Part shown: piece by piece, positions 6,861-13,879 of the stretch
How the letters are laid out: each line of letters opens with the position of its first letter
Numbering within the stretch: the first letter of the stretch is position 1
NCBI GenBank assembly: GCA_035530195.1
Contig: DATKVG010000042.1
Span: 1 to 16,465 of the forward strand
Reading direction: 5' to 3'
From: JAPLKX01 sp035530195
Lineage (GTDB): Bacteria; Hydrogenedentota; Hydrogenedentia; Hydrogenedentales; SLHB01
Length of the DNA stretch: 16,465 bases
The notes under the pieces: model-generated
What the model was told of the DNA's origin: nothing
Seen by the model: the letters and a program-made list of their open reading frames with translations, nothing else
Database searches by the model: none
Made by a program: the position numbers and the translations under genes

Positions 6861-7846
6861 ACGCGGGCAAACCCGATAACCTGCTCGTGGTGCGCGACCT
6901 TGTCAAGCATTTCCCCGTCCGGCATGGCGTGTTCTCGCGCGTGGGCGGCCTGGTGCGCGCCGTCGACGGCGTGTCGTTCGACATACCCCGCGGCAAAACG
7001 CTCAGCCTCGTCGGCGAGAGCGGCAGCGGCAAAACCACCGCGGCCCGGTGCATTCTGCGGCTGATCGAACCCACCTCCGGCCGGATTGAATTCGACGGCA
7101 TCGATATCGAGTCGCTGAGGCGGTCGCAGTTGCGCCCCCTGCGAAAACGCATGCAGATCATCTTCCAGGACCCCTACGGCTCGCTAAACCCCCGTATGAC
7201 GGTGCACGCCGTCCTTGCCGAGATCTTCGCCGCACACCGCATCGTACCCCGCTCCGACATCCGCGCCCGCGTCATCCAATTGCTCGACGTGGTCGGCCTC
7301 TCCGCCGAGGCCGCCGACCGGTACCCGCACGAGTTCAGCGGCGGCCAGCGGCAGCGGATCGGGATCGCCAGGGCGCTCGCCGTCCAACCCGACCTCATTG
7401 TCGCCGACGAACCCGTTTCGGCGCTGGACGTGTCGATCCAGGCGCAGATCCTCAACCTGCTCAACGACCTCCAGCGCCAGTTCGGCCTCACGTACCTGTT
7501 CATCGGCCACAACCTCAGCGTCGTGCGGCACGTGTCGGATTATGTGGCCGTCATGTATCTGGGCAGGATTGTCGAAAAAGGATCGGTCTCCGACATTTTC
7601 GAGCGGCCCGCGCATCCGTATACAAAAACTCTTCTCGCGGCCGTGCCCGTCCCCGTGCCGCGCGCCGCTCGACAAGGCAAGCCCCTGTCCGGCGACATCC
7701 CCAGCCCGCTCAACCCACCCACCGGGTGCCATTTCCACCCCCGATGCCCACAACATATAGGGGGCTGCTGCACCAAGACCCCATTACTAGTCGAGATCGA
7801 GCCGGGCCATTCTGTGGCCTGCAGAGTACTCGCGCAAATGCCGTGA
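6857..7846 (+). CDS. ABC transporter ATPase, OppF/DppF family
   Basis: Second ATPase of the importer, 329 residues from the GTG at 6857. This start is preferred over an ATG at 6746 because the extra 37 residues are Arg-rich, unlike the family, and overlap the previous gene out of frame; the GTG overlaps the previous stop as GTGA and has GGGAGG (6847-6852) just upstream. Motifs are Walker A GESGSGKTT (53-61), Q-loop Gln104, signature FSGGQRQ (160-166), Walker B LIVADE (180-185) and His218 in IGHNL (Asn where Asp is usual). The C-terminal Cys-rich extension is GCHFHPRCPQHIGGCC. About 130 bp of its 3' end was copied downstream and survives in decayed form near 8578-8709. Confidence 0.95.
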   Translation: MNAGKPDNLLVVRDLVKHFPVRHGVFSRVGGLVRAVDGVSFDIPRGKTLSLVGESGSGKTTAARCILRLIEPTSGRIEFDGIDIESLRRSQLRPLRKRMQIIFQDPYGSLNPRMTVHAVLAEIFAAHRIVPRSDIRARVIQLLDVVGLSAEAADRYPHEFSGGQRQRIGIARALAVQPDLIVADEPVSALDVSIQAQILNLLNDLQRQFGLTYLFIGHNLSVVRHVSDYVAVMYLGRIVEKGSVSDIFERPAHPYTKTLLAAVPVPVPRAARQGKPLSGDIPSPLNPPTGCHFHPRCPQHIGGCCTKTPLLVEIEPGHSVACRVLAQMP

Positions 7847-7956
7847 TTTCCCTGTCTAACGCGGCTATCTGTGGCAATCCCAATGCTTGCACCAGGAATT
7901 TTTCGTTGGCCGGTGGGGTTCAGAATAGAAGGCGTCAAAAAACTGTCAAAAAATGC

Positions 7957-7985
7957 TTGACGCGATTAACAAAAAAGTGCATACT
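7957..7985 (+). promoter_or_regulatory. Sigma-70-type promoter of first MshEN gene
   Basis: TTGACG (7957-7962), a 17-nt spacer and CATACT (7980-7985), then about 39 nt to the ATG at 8025. The -35 box is near consensus, the -10 box weaker. The region just upstream is A-rich, which may help as an UP element. The matching position in the duplicated unit carries TTGACA, supporting a real promoter kept in both copies. Confidence 0.7.
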
Positions 7986-8024
7986 GTTTTCGGCTGTAGT
8001 TTCTACTGAAAGGGCGAAGGCATC

Positions 8025-8567
8025 ATGAATACCAACGGGATGGGTGTATTTTGTGGCCGGATTTACCAAGCCAGCAGGAAGCGTGTGGGCGAGTTGCTTG
8101 TCGAGGAAGGGCTTGTAACGGGTCTGGATTTGGCGAGGGCGCTGCTGCATCAAAAAGAATACGGCGGCAAAATCATAGATATTCTTGTAGCCTTAGGTGC
8201 AACCAATACCAACCTCGTGGTCAATTTCCTTGCGCGGCAACCGGGGGTTCCGAGTCTGCGGTTGCGCAACTACGACGTGCCCCGCAAAATCGTTTCGCTG
8301 GTTCCAAAGGAGTTGGCGGTCAAACACGAAGTCTTTCCGGTCGACACCGTGGGTCAGGTCCTGACCTTGGGCATGGTGTGCCCGCTGGATCGGGGGGCGA
8401 TTACGGAATTGGAGCAGGTCACGGAACTCAAGGTCCGTCCGATCCTCTGCTCGTCCGACGATATTCGGACCGCTATTAACCATTATTACAACTGTAAAGA
8501 GATAGTCACGCTATCCTGGTTGGCGCTGCAGCCCGCGCGCTCGCATGTCTCCCACGCAAGAGGGTAG
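8025..8567 (+). CDS. Stand-alone MshEN-domain protein (paralog 1)
   Basis: 180 residues that match only the N-terminal domain of type II secretion / type IV pilus ATPases (GspE, PilB, MshE; GspE_N/MshEN). There is no Walker motif and no ATPase domain. MshEN domains bind c-di-GMP through two 24-residue motifs. Motif 1 is complete at 20-43 (R20-V-G22, LV 25-26, G29, LV 30-31, L36, L40, Q43). Motif 2, after a 5-residue gap at 49-72, is partial (K49 for R, I51 for G, but LV, G58, L69 and Q72 kept). Residues 74-155 match the second part of the GspE N-terminal region. No signal peptide, so cytoplasmic. The ATG at 8025 has GAAGG (8016-8020). It has its own promoter. A c-di-GMP adaptor or effector role is inference. 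Confidence 0.85.
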   Translation: MNTNGMGVFCGRIYQASRKRVGELLVEEGLVTGLDLARALLHQKEYGGKIIDILVALGATNTNLVVNFLARQPGVPSLRLRNYDVPRKIVSLVPKELAVKHEVFPVDTVGQVLTLGMVCPLDRGAITELEQVTELKVRPILCSSDDIRTAINHYYNCKEIVTLSWLALQPARSHVSHARG

Positions 8568-8577
8568 AAACACGAGT

Positions 8578-8709
8578 TTGCCGCCAGCCGGCGTTTTTTC
8601 TTCCCCGGCACCCCAAAATGCAGTGGCTTGCCGGGCGAACACCCCATCCCTGGTCAAGATCGAGCCGGGCCGTTTCGCGGCATGCAAGGTGCTCCGCCAA
8701 GTTCCGTAA
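8578..8709 (+). pseudogene. Relic of the OppF-type gene 3' end
   Basis: Read in frame to the TAA at 8707, this gives a stop-free stretch ending TPSLVKIEPGRFAACKVLRQ-VP. It aligns with the end of the intact ATPase, TPLLVEIEPGHSVACRVLAQ-MP, and further upstream PQNAVAC aligns with PQHIGGC and PPAG with PPTG. It has no start codon, no Walker motifs, and many substitutions, including loss of most Cys residues. It begins about 10 bases after the stop codon of the first MshEN gene, so it marks the junction of the tandem duplication. It is not expected to encode a product. Confidence 0.85.
8582..8599 (+). terminator. Possible short intrinsic terminator after first MshEN gene
   Basis: CGCC (8582-8585), a 4-nt loop, GGCG (8590-8593) and six T's (8594-8599), starting 15 nt after the stop at 8565-8567. 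The stem is only 4 bp but all GC. It lies within the ATPase-gene relic, so a terminator may have formed from former coding sequence. It is weak by stem length. Confidence 0.35.
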
Positions 8710-8803
8710 CTCCGTGTCCAACGCAGCTATCAGCGGCCGTTACCGGGCCTGCATCAGGGAATTTCTCTTTGGCTGGTGGGGTTTACCGCTGTTAGCGTAT
8801 TAC

Positions 8804-8832
8804 TTGACATCATGATAAGAAAAATGCACAAT
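8804..8832 (+). promoter_or_regulatory. Sigma-70-type promoter of second MshEN gene
   Basis: A perfect TTGACA (8804-8809), a 17-nt spacer and CACAAT (8827-8832). An alternative -10, ATACTC, lies a few bases further on and corresponds to the CATACT of unit 1. The spacer differs from unit 1 by several inserted bases, so the two promoters probably differ in strength. Confidence 0.6.
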
Positions 8833-8867
8833 ACTCGCTATTGTGGATCTTAAAGGGCGTAAGTCTC

Positions 8868-9416
8868 ATGAATACAAAAGGGATGAGTGCATTTTATGCC
8901 AGCCTTTACCATGATCGCAGGAAACGTGTGGGTGAGCTGCTTGTGGAAGAAGGGCTTGTAAGCGGCCTGGATTTGGCGAGGGCGCTGCTGCATCAAAAGG
9001 ATTATGGCGGCAAGATAATCGATATTCTTGTGGCATTAGGCGCTACTACTACTAACAGCGTGGTCAATTTCCTTGCGCGGCAACCGGGCATCCCCAGCCT
9101 CAGGCTGCGCAACTACGATGTATCCCGAGGAATCGTTTCCCTTGTTCCAAGGGAGTTGGCGGTAAGACATGAGGTTTTCCCGGTCGAGACAATGGGCCAA
9201 GTCCTGACGCTCGGAATGGTGTGCCCGCTGGACCGGGGAGCCATTGCGGAACTGGAACAGGTTACGGAACTCAAGGTCCGGCCTATCCTCTGCTCGTCCG
9301 ATGATATCCGGGCCGCCATCAACCACTACTACAGCCGTAAAGAGATAGTCACGCTCTCCTGGCTAACTCTACAGCCGGCACAATCTTATTTCGCCCAAGC
9401 ACGCGGCCACCTGTAG
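8868..9416 (+). CDS. Stand-alone MshEN-domain protein (paralog 2)
   Basis: 182 residues, a paralog of the protein at 8025-8567. I count 31 differences over 180 aligned positions. They concentrate in residues 4-17 and in the last 30 residues, while the core (20-155) is nearly unchanged. Motif 1 is intact (RVGELLVEEGLVSGLDLARA...Q) and motif 2 shows the same R-to-K and G-to-I departures. The start is ATG 8868, matching the paralog's MNT start with AAAGGG upstream (8852-8857); an in-frame TTG at 8841 would add nine residues not present in the paralog. No ATPase domain and no signal peptide. Likely role: c-di-GMP-responsive adaptor, inferred from the domain only. Confidence 0.85.
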   Translation: MNTKGMSAFYASLYHDRRKRVGELLVEEGLVSGLDLARALLHQKDYGGKIIDILVALGATTTNSVVNFLARQPGIPSLRLRNYDVSRGIVSLVPRELAVRHEVFPVETMGQVLTLGMVCPLDRGAIAELEQVTELKVRPILCSSDDIRAAINHYYSRKEIVTLSWLTLQPAQSYFAQARGHL

Positions 9417-9426
9417 GCGTGTATTC

Positions 9427-9456
9427 GGCAAAATCCACCTAGCCTATAGTTTTGCC
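9427..9456. terminator. Inverted repeat between convergent genes
   Basis: GGCAAAA (9427-9433) and TTTTGCC (9450-9456) form a 7-bp stem with a 16-nt loop. It sits in the 42-bp gap between the second MshEN gene (plus strand) and the minus-strand hydrolase remnant, where a bidirectional terminator would be expected. The stem is AT-rich and lacks a clear T-tract, so the call is tentative. Confidence 0.35.
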
Positions 9457-9458
9457 AT

Positions 9459-10437
9459 TTAGGCGGCGTGTCTGTATGCATGGTTACGGCAGTCCCGTGG
9501 GTTTTTCAATACCACGATGTTTTCTGGGGTATTGCAAAACCGCTCTTGCCTGAGGAGATTTCGCAGCAGTTGGAGCATGTTGGCAAAGCTCGGTGTGCGT
9601 TTGTGGCGATACCACGGCATGATGGAGATCCCGTGGGGATACAGGCGGTATCCATGCCGGCAGAACCACGCAACCGTCAACGTGTTCATCATGTAGGTAT
9701 AAGCGGCCACCCCACGGCCGGCCACCCAGCCTTCCACGAGCCGCTTGCGAAACGCCCCGTCGTGAAACATCGCCTGGCTGTACAGATCCGACGCCGCCAC
9801 GCCGATGTACTGGCACATCAGCCCCGGCGGCGCACTACCCGCGAGCATGTTCTGTGTAATGCCCCGGGCCGATCCGCCTACCGTCCCGATCTTGCCATTG
9901 CACCACGGCTGGTCCAGGACCCACAGCACCGTATCGTACCCGTCCTTGTTTTCGCCCCAGCCGTCGTCCAGGAACGTTCTGAACAGCCCCTCGGAATCAA
10001 ACGTGCCCCGGCAATCCTGCGCAACGACCGCGTAGCCACGGAACAGGTTCAACCACCCCCGGCCGCTCTACATCGGCATACGTCGGCCTGTCGCCCGAAT
10101 AGGTCACATTATTGTAAATCTCGTTTTCGTAGCTGGTACTCATCATGAACAGCAAAACACGATCCAGCCCGGGAGTCGAATCGTCGATGGTGTATGAGAA
10201 TACGCTTTCGGAGGTCGTGCTGCCGTAAACTTCCACCGGGATCTCATCGCCCGGCGCGCCCGAACCCAGGGCGGCAACCCGCGTCGCGCCTATCGCGATG
10301 CCCGGCACCGGCAACCCCGTCTGCGCGTTCGTCACGACGCCCGACATCGTAACCGGCGCCGCGCATATCGAACCGCAAAGCAAAAACAACGAAATCACAA
10401 TCAGAACCTGCACGCCGCCCACAGTCGGTCCTTGCAC
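9459..10437 (-). pseudogene. Frameshifted, truncated CocE/S15-type hydrolase with secreted N-terminal part
   Basis: On the minus strand a GTG start at 10437 has GGGAGG (10447-10452) nine bases upstream. It begins a protein with a signal peptide (VLIVISLFLLCGSICA) and a short carboxypeptidase-regulatory-like stretch (MSGVVTNAQTGLPVPGIAIG). That frame is lost near 10056-10060; removing one G from the five-G run restores a joined frame of about 325 codons. The second frame has clear CocE/X-Pro-dipeptidyl-peptidase features: GYAVVAQDCRGTFDSEG, the nucleophile-type motif GGSARG (the family usually has G-x-S-Y-x-G), and QYIGVAASDLY with GAFRKRLVEGW. It ends before the part that carries the catalytic Asp and His in this family (usually over 500 residues). 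Two unrelated fragments joined by a deletion is an alternative; a sequencing error could explain the frameshift but not the missing C-terminus. Confidence 0.75.
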
Positions 10438-10537
10438 TACTTATTGCCTCCCACGCACCCCGCGTGAATTCACCGTTATGCCTGACGACACCGCGCCCTT
10501 ATCTTAAACACGACGTTAGAGCGCCGGTTCCCGCTCA

Positions 10538-12193
10538 TTATTGCGTCTCGGCGAGAAGCTCCCCGAAAAAGGCCTCATTCTGCATCTGCAGCTTGACGTG
10601 GCGCTGGCAGACCTGGCACTGGAAGCTGTCGCCCACCTTTGCGCCTTCGGGGATGGGAATGTAGGTGCTGCAGAACGGGCACACGATGCTTCTGCCTTCC
10701 TTCTGCGATTCCTGCATGACTCGGGTGATCTTGCCTTCCCGGTAGCAGCGCCCCAGCATTTCCGCCACGGCCGGGTCAAACTGGGTTCCCGCGTTTTTCA
10801 GAATTTCCTGCACCGCCGCCTCCGGCGCCATCCCTTTCCGATACGGCCGGTTGCTCGTCATCGCGTCCAACGTGTCCGCCGCAGCGATCACTCGCCCCTC
10901 GATCGGTATGGCGTCGCCCGACAGTCCGAACGGGTAACCCCTCCCATCGTACCGCTCGTGGTGGTAAAGACAGTACGGGATCATCGGCTTGAGAAACTCG
11001 ACATCCCGCAGCATCCGCGCCCCACGCTCCGGGTGCACCTTCATCTGCGCGTATTCTTCATCCGTAAGCTTGGCGGTTTTTCGCAGGATCGAGTCATCCA
11101 CGGCGATCTTCCCCACGTCGTGGAGGAGGCCGCCCGTCTCGCACTGTCCGACCTTCTCTTTCGACCAGCCCATCGCACGCGCGATTTCCATCGCAAAATG
11201 AGTCACCCGCCACGTGTGACCGACCGTGTAGTGGTCCCGCATTTCGATGGCGTTTGCGAGCACGATCAGCGTGTCGTGGTACGCCTGCTCGAGTTCGTGG
11301 ACGTATTGGGCGTTGCGGATCGCCACACCCGCCGGGCCCGCCACCGCCACCAGCAATTCGAGGTCGCTTTTTGAGAACGCGTTGGTCGTGCCGTGCGTGT
11401 CGACGTACACGACGCCCAGGGGTTTGTCCTGGTGGATGAGCGGCGCGCACATGGCCGACGCGATATTCTGCGAGATGATGCTCATTCCCGCGCCGAACCT
11501 CGAGTCTTCCGCCGCGTCGTACGTGATGATGGCCTCGCCGTGTTCGAGGGCTCTCCGCACGATCGTCGAACTGATCACGGTGCTGCCGATGCCGGTCTTG
11601 ACATATTCCGTGACCAACTCGCCCGTCTTGTCGTCCTTGAGCACGATCACGCCGTTGTGAGCCGGCACCAGCGAGAAAATCTGCTCCATCACGCGCTCGA
11701 ACAGAAGCCGCAGGTTCCGCTCGCTCGAGATGATCTGGTTCGCCTTGTAGACGGCCGCCAGCCGGTTTTGCGCGTCCCGCTGCTGTTGCGGTGTCGCCAG
11801 CGCCGATGTCTGAAAGAACGTCGCGAACACGTTGGCGGCGCTGGATGCTTCCATCCGGCCTTCCAGGTCCGCCCGGAACTGGACCGCCTGCGCCTGCCCC
11901 TCTTCCACCTCCTCGTACCGCATCTGGATGTTGCCGATACGAATCACGTCGCCCGGGCTGAGCCGGCTCTCCAAGACCTTGCGCTCGCCTACGAACGTGC
12001 CGTTGCCCGACCCCAGGTCGCGCAACACCGTTCCCCGCGGCGTCTGCTCGATCACCGCGTGCCGCCGCGATACCTGCGGATCGTCCAGGCACAGCCCGCT
12101 ATCCGGGTGACGGCCGATTGTCAGCGTCCCGTCAACCGGCACCACCTCCCCTTGTCGAACCCCTGAAAGCAGCACTACACGTTCCGTTTCCAT
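10538..12193 (-). CDS. FHA-GAF-HD-GYP protein, predicted c-di-GMP phosphodiesterase
   Basis: A 551-residue cytoplasmic signalling protein with four parts. (1) FHA phosphopeptide-binding domain, about 23-95, with GR (27-28), SRRH (42-45) and GSGNGT (61-66). (2) GAF sensor domain, about 160-297. (3) HD-GYP domain, about 305-485, with RDHYTVGHTWRV (His326), HD (358-359), His387, HHERYDGRGYP (411-421) and Asp440. All usual metal ligands are present, so hydrolysis of c-di-GMP is likely. (4) A C-terminal zinc ribbon with Cys505, Cys508, Cys526 and Cys529. No membrane segment. The FHA domain suggests control by a Ser/Thr kinase. ATG 12193 has GGGAGG ten bases upstream. It faces away from the export locus, with a 616-bp gap between. 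Confidence 0.95.
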   Translation of the reverse strand: METERVVLLSGVRQGEVVPVDGTLTIGRHPDSGLCLDDPQVSRRHAVIEQTPRGTVLRDLGSGNGTFVGERKVLESRLSPGDVIRIGNIQMRYEEVEEGQAQAVQFRADLEGRMEASSAANVFATFFQTSALATPQQQRDAQNRLAAVYKANQIISSERNLRLLFERVMEQIFSLVPAHNGVIVLKDDKTGELVTEYVKTGIGSTVISSTIVRRALEHGEAIITYDAAEDSRFGAGMSIISQNIASAMCAPLIHQDKPLGVVYVDTHGTTNAFSKSDLELLVAVAGPAGVAIRNAQYVHELEQAYHDTLIVLANAIEMRDHYTVGHTWRVTHFAMEIARAMGWSKEKVGQCETGGLLHDVGKIAVDDSILRKTAKLTDEEYAQMKVHPERGARMLRDVEFLKPMIPYCLYHHERYDGRGYPFGLSGDAIPIEGRVIAAADTLDAMTSNRPYRKGMAPEAAVQEILKNAGTQFDPAVAEMLGRCYREGKITRVMQESQKEGRSIVCPFCSTYIPIPEGAKVGDSFQCQVCQRHVKLQMQNEAFFGELLAETQ

Positions 12194-12570
12194 CGCCTGC
12201 CGGCCTCCCGAGCCCAGTACTCCCGCAACGCCCTCTCATCGGCCGTTATAGCAGATGCATACCCCAAAGAAAAGACTTCGCTCGCCACAAGCCGGGCCGT
12301 ACAAAACTGCCCGGCATAACGCAACGGGCCGTTCGCGGCTGTTGTTACACAGGGGCTTCCTGCTGGAATGCCTGTTGCACACATGAATGAAAAGCAGACC
12401 AGTAGTTGTCTTAATCGACAAAGAGCGCACGCACATGAAAAATCTCGGCGCCGCGGGGAAACTGATGCTGCCGACGGGCATCGTCCTGGTGGGAACCGGC
12501 GGTTTCCTCGTCATCCCCCGACAACGCACTGCACCCATAGGTTGGAGCGGACAAAGGAGGGAAGATCCGG

Positions 12571-12657
12571 ATGCAAGATCGGGGGGACCGCCAACGGCGA
12601 CCCGAGATTGTCGGCGCAAATCTGGCAGGCAGGATTTTTTGGTTTTTGCCTTTGTAA
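12571..12657 (+). CDS. Possible 28-residue small protein or leader peptide
   Basis: ATG at 12571 follows AAGGAGG (12554-12560) by 10 nt, the best Shine-Dalgarno match in this gap. It opens a 28-codon frame ending TAA at 12655-12657, just before the promoter at 12662. The product is basic at the N-terminus (MQDRGDRQRRPE) and ends hydrophobic (RIFWFLPL). No family is recognised. It lies upstream of the predicted start of transcription of the next gene, so it would need its own promoter, which I do not see. It may be chance. Confidence 0.25.
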   Translation: MQDRGDRQRRPEIVGANLAGRIFWFLPL

Positions 12658-12661
12658 ACAC

Positions 12662-12690
12662 TTGACATCTATATCTTTCCTCTATAGAAT
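12662..12690 (+). promoter_or_regulatory. Near-consensus sigma-70 promoter of the export locus
   Basis: TTGACA (12662-12667, perfect), a 17-nt spacer and TAGAAT (12685-12690, five of six). This predicts transcription from about 12697 and a leader of about 113 nt before the ATG at 12810. The leader holds a stem TTTT-c-GGCC (12714-12722) / GGCC-AAAA (12736-12743). It is the strongest promoter match in the window. Confidence 0.75.
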
Positions 12691-12809
12691 CATTACCGTT
12701 ACTGGGAGAACATTTTTCGGCCGTTGCGACAAATTGGCCAAAATAGCATTTCGCTCTGATTCTTAATAGGACAACACTGGACGAACTGACGGGGGGACCC
12801 GCAGGTTTC

Positions 12810-13829
12810 ATGGACGAGCATCAGTCGCACCTGGCAGTTTTCGGCCTCAGAGAACAACCGTTTGCCCCGACGGCGGATCCTGCCTACTTCTACGCCATGA
12901 GCAAGCACAAGGAATGCTTGTTCCGGTTGTGGAGCAGCATCGACGAGCGGTGCGGGATAGCGGTAGTTCTCGGCAATTATGGCACCGGCAAAACCACGCT
13001 GCTACGCAAGCTGCTCACCGGCATGGCTGCCCACAGAGACCGCTACGCCGTCGCCGTCATCGGATCACCGGTGCCGTCGTGGACGAGTTTTGCGCTGCTC
13101 GAATCGATCGTGGCCCAGTTTGGCCTTCCGCGCCCCGCCAAGTCGTTTGTCACCTACATGGAAATCCTGAACCGGTATTTGCTGAAGTACCGCAATCGGA
13201 TCAACACGCTCATCATCGACGACGCACAAAACCTCAACAAACGCGGCCAGTTGGAGTTGCTGCGCCTGGTCCAGAACCTCGAAACCAACCAGCACAAACT
13301 CCTCAACCTCGTCCTGTTTGCCCAGCTCGAGTGGGTCCAGGTGCTTCACGCCGCGCCCAACTTCGAGCAACGAATCAACATGACGTTCACGCTCGATCCC
13401 ATCGGCCTCGAAGAAACCCGCGAATTCATCCAGTTCCGACTGCGGCAGGCGGCCATCGACCCGGCATGGACAGACCTGTTCGACGAAGGCGCCGTTCACG
13501 TCATCCACGCGTACGCCGAGGGAAACCCCCGCGTTATGGTCACCCTGTGCCGGAACTCGCTGCTGCTGGCGGCGCAAGTCGGCGTAAACCAGGTTGGGGC
13601 GGACATCGCACTGCATACGATCGAAAAAACCACCGTGCCCGACGCCGAAAAACGCGCCAGGGCGTATCAGGCGGCCCGGGCCTTCCGTATATCCGCCGGA
13701 ATAGGCGCGCCCGTCGAGGCCCCCTCGCTAAACGACAATCTTGTGCGCCTGCCCACGACGCGTGAGCAGCGCGCTTCACAAATGTTGCTTAAGGTCGCCG
13801 CAAAGGCAAAGACAACGCCCGGCTTCTAG
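12810..13829 (+). CDS. ExeA/GspA-like AAA ATPase
   Basis: A 339-residue cytoplasmic ATPase of the ExeA/GspA group (AAA_22-like), often found at type II secretion loci and, as a 'putative secretion ATPase', at exopolysaccharide loci with exosortase systems. The family N-terminus FGLREQPFAPTADPAYFY is clear (10-28). Walker A is GNYGTGKTT (55-63), Walker B LIIDDAQN (134-141), and FEQRINM (185-191) holds the region of the arginine finger. No peptidoglycan-binding domain or membrane segment, unlike ExeA itself, so it matches the shorter EPS-locus form. The ATG at 12810 follows a G-rich tract (GGGGGGA, 12791-12797), an imperfect ribosome site. It is the first gene of the locus; the next gene starts 50 nt downstream. 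Confidence 0.88.
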   Translation: MDEHQSHLAVFGLREQPFAPTADPAYFYAMSKHKECLFRLWSSIDERCGIAVVLGNYGTGKTTLLRKLLTGMAAHRDRYAVAVIGSPVPSWTSFALLESIVAQFGLPRPAKSFVTYMEILNRYLLKYRNRINTLIIDDAQNLNKRGQLELLRLVQNLETNQHKLLNLVLFAQLEWVQVLHAAPNFEQRINMTFTLDPIGLEETREFIQFRLRQAAIDPAWTDLFDEGAVHVIHAYAEGNPRVMVTLCRNSLLLAAQVGVNQVGADIALHTIEKTTVPDAEKRARAYQAARAFRISAGIGAPVEAPSLNDNLVRLPTTREQRASQMLLKVAAKAKTTPGF

Positions 13830-13879
13830 GCGCGTCCCAGAGCGGGCCGCCAAGACGGGAAAAAGGTCGGTTCTGCAGG

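Larger units (their letters stand above)
7712..8567 (+). repeat. Tandem duplication, unit 1
   Basis: The upstream unit of a head-to-tail duplication. It runs from the codons for NPPTGC near the end of the OppF-type gene, through its stop, a promoter-bearing spacer and the whole first MshEN gene. Unit 2 (about 8578-9416) repeats the same order: gene-end relic, spacer, promoter, MshEN gene. Spacer matches include AACGCGGCTATC (7859-) against AACGCAGCTATC (8719-), and TTGGCCGGTGGGGTT against TTGGCTGGTGGGGTT. The left border is approximate. Confidence 0.85.
8578..9416 (+). repeat. Tandem duplication, unit 2
   Basis: Downstream unit of the duplication: decayed ATPase 3' end (to 8709), spacer with promoter (to 8867) and second MshEN gene. 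It is about 15 bp shorter than unit 1, mostly in the spacer before the promoter. The coding part is the best preserved and the gene-end relic the worst, as expected when only the MshEN gene is under selection. Confidence 0.85.
12194..12809. other. Divergent intergenic region
   Basis: It separates the minus-strand HD-GYP gene from the plus-strand ATPase gene and so should hold control elements for both. Seen in it: an inverted repeat GCCGGGC (12291-12297) / GCCCGGC (12309-12315), a small open frame with a strong ribosome site at 12571, a near-consensus promoter at 12662-12690, and a stem TTTT-GGCC / GGCC-AAAA at 12714-12743 in the presumed leader. An open frame from ATG 12435 to 12665 has one hydrophobic stretch (GIVLVGTGGFLVI) but no good ribosome site or recognised family. 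No hairpin elements of the trpS type are present. Confidence 0.6.

Noticed and set aside
313..7846. trpS as part of the transporter operon
   Set aside because: A 745-bp repeat-filled gap with terminator-like hairpins separates trpS from the binding-protein gene.
8841..8867. TTG start nine codons upstream for the second MshEN gene
   Set aside because: The extension overlaps the expected leader after the promoter and is absent from the paralog, whose ATG aligns with 8868.
9468..10148. 226-codon plus-strand frame across the hydrolase remnant
   Set aside because: The minus strand shows clear CocE-family motifs; the plus-strand translation has no recognisable domain and no ribosome site.
12387..12665. 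92-codon frame with a hydrophobic segment before the export locus
   Set aside because: No ribosome site at either ATG, low-complexity basic C-terminal half, and no family match; kept only as a note in the intergenic entry.
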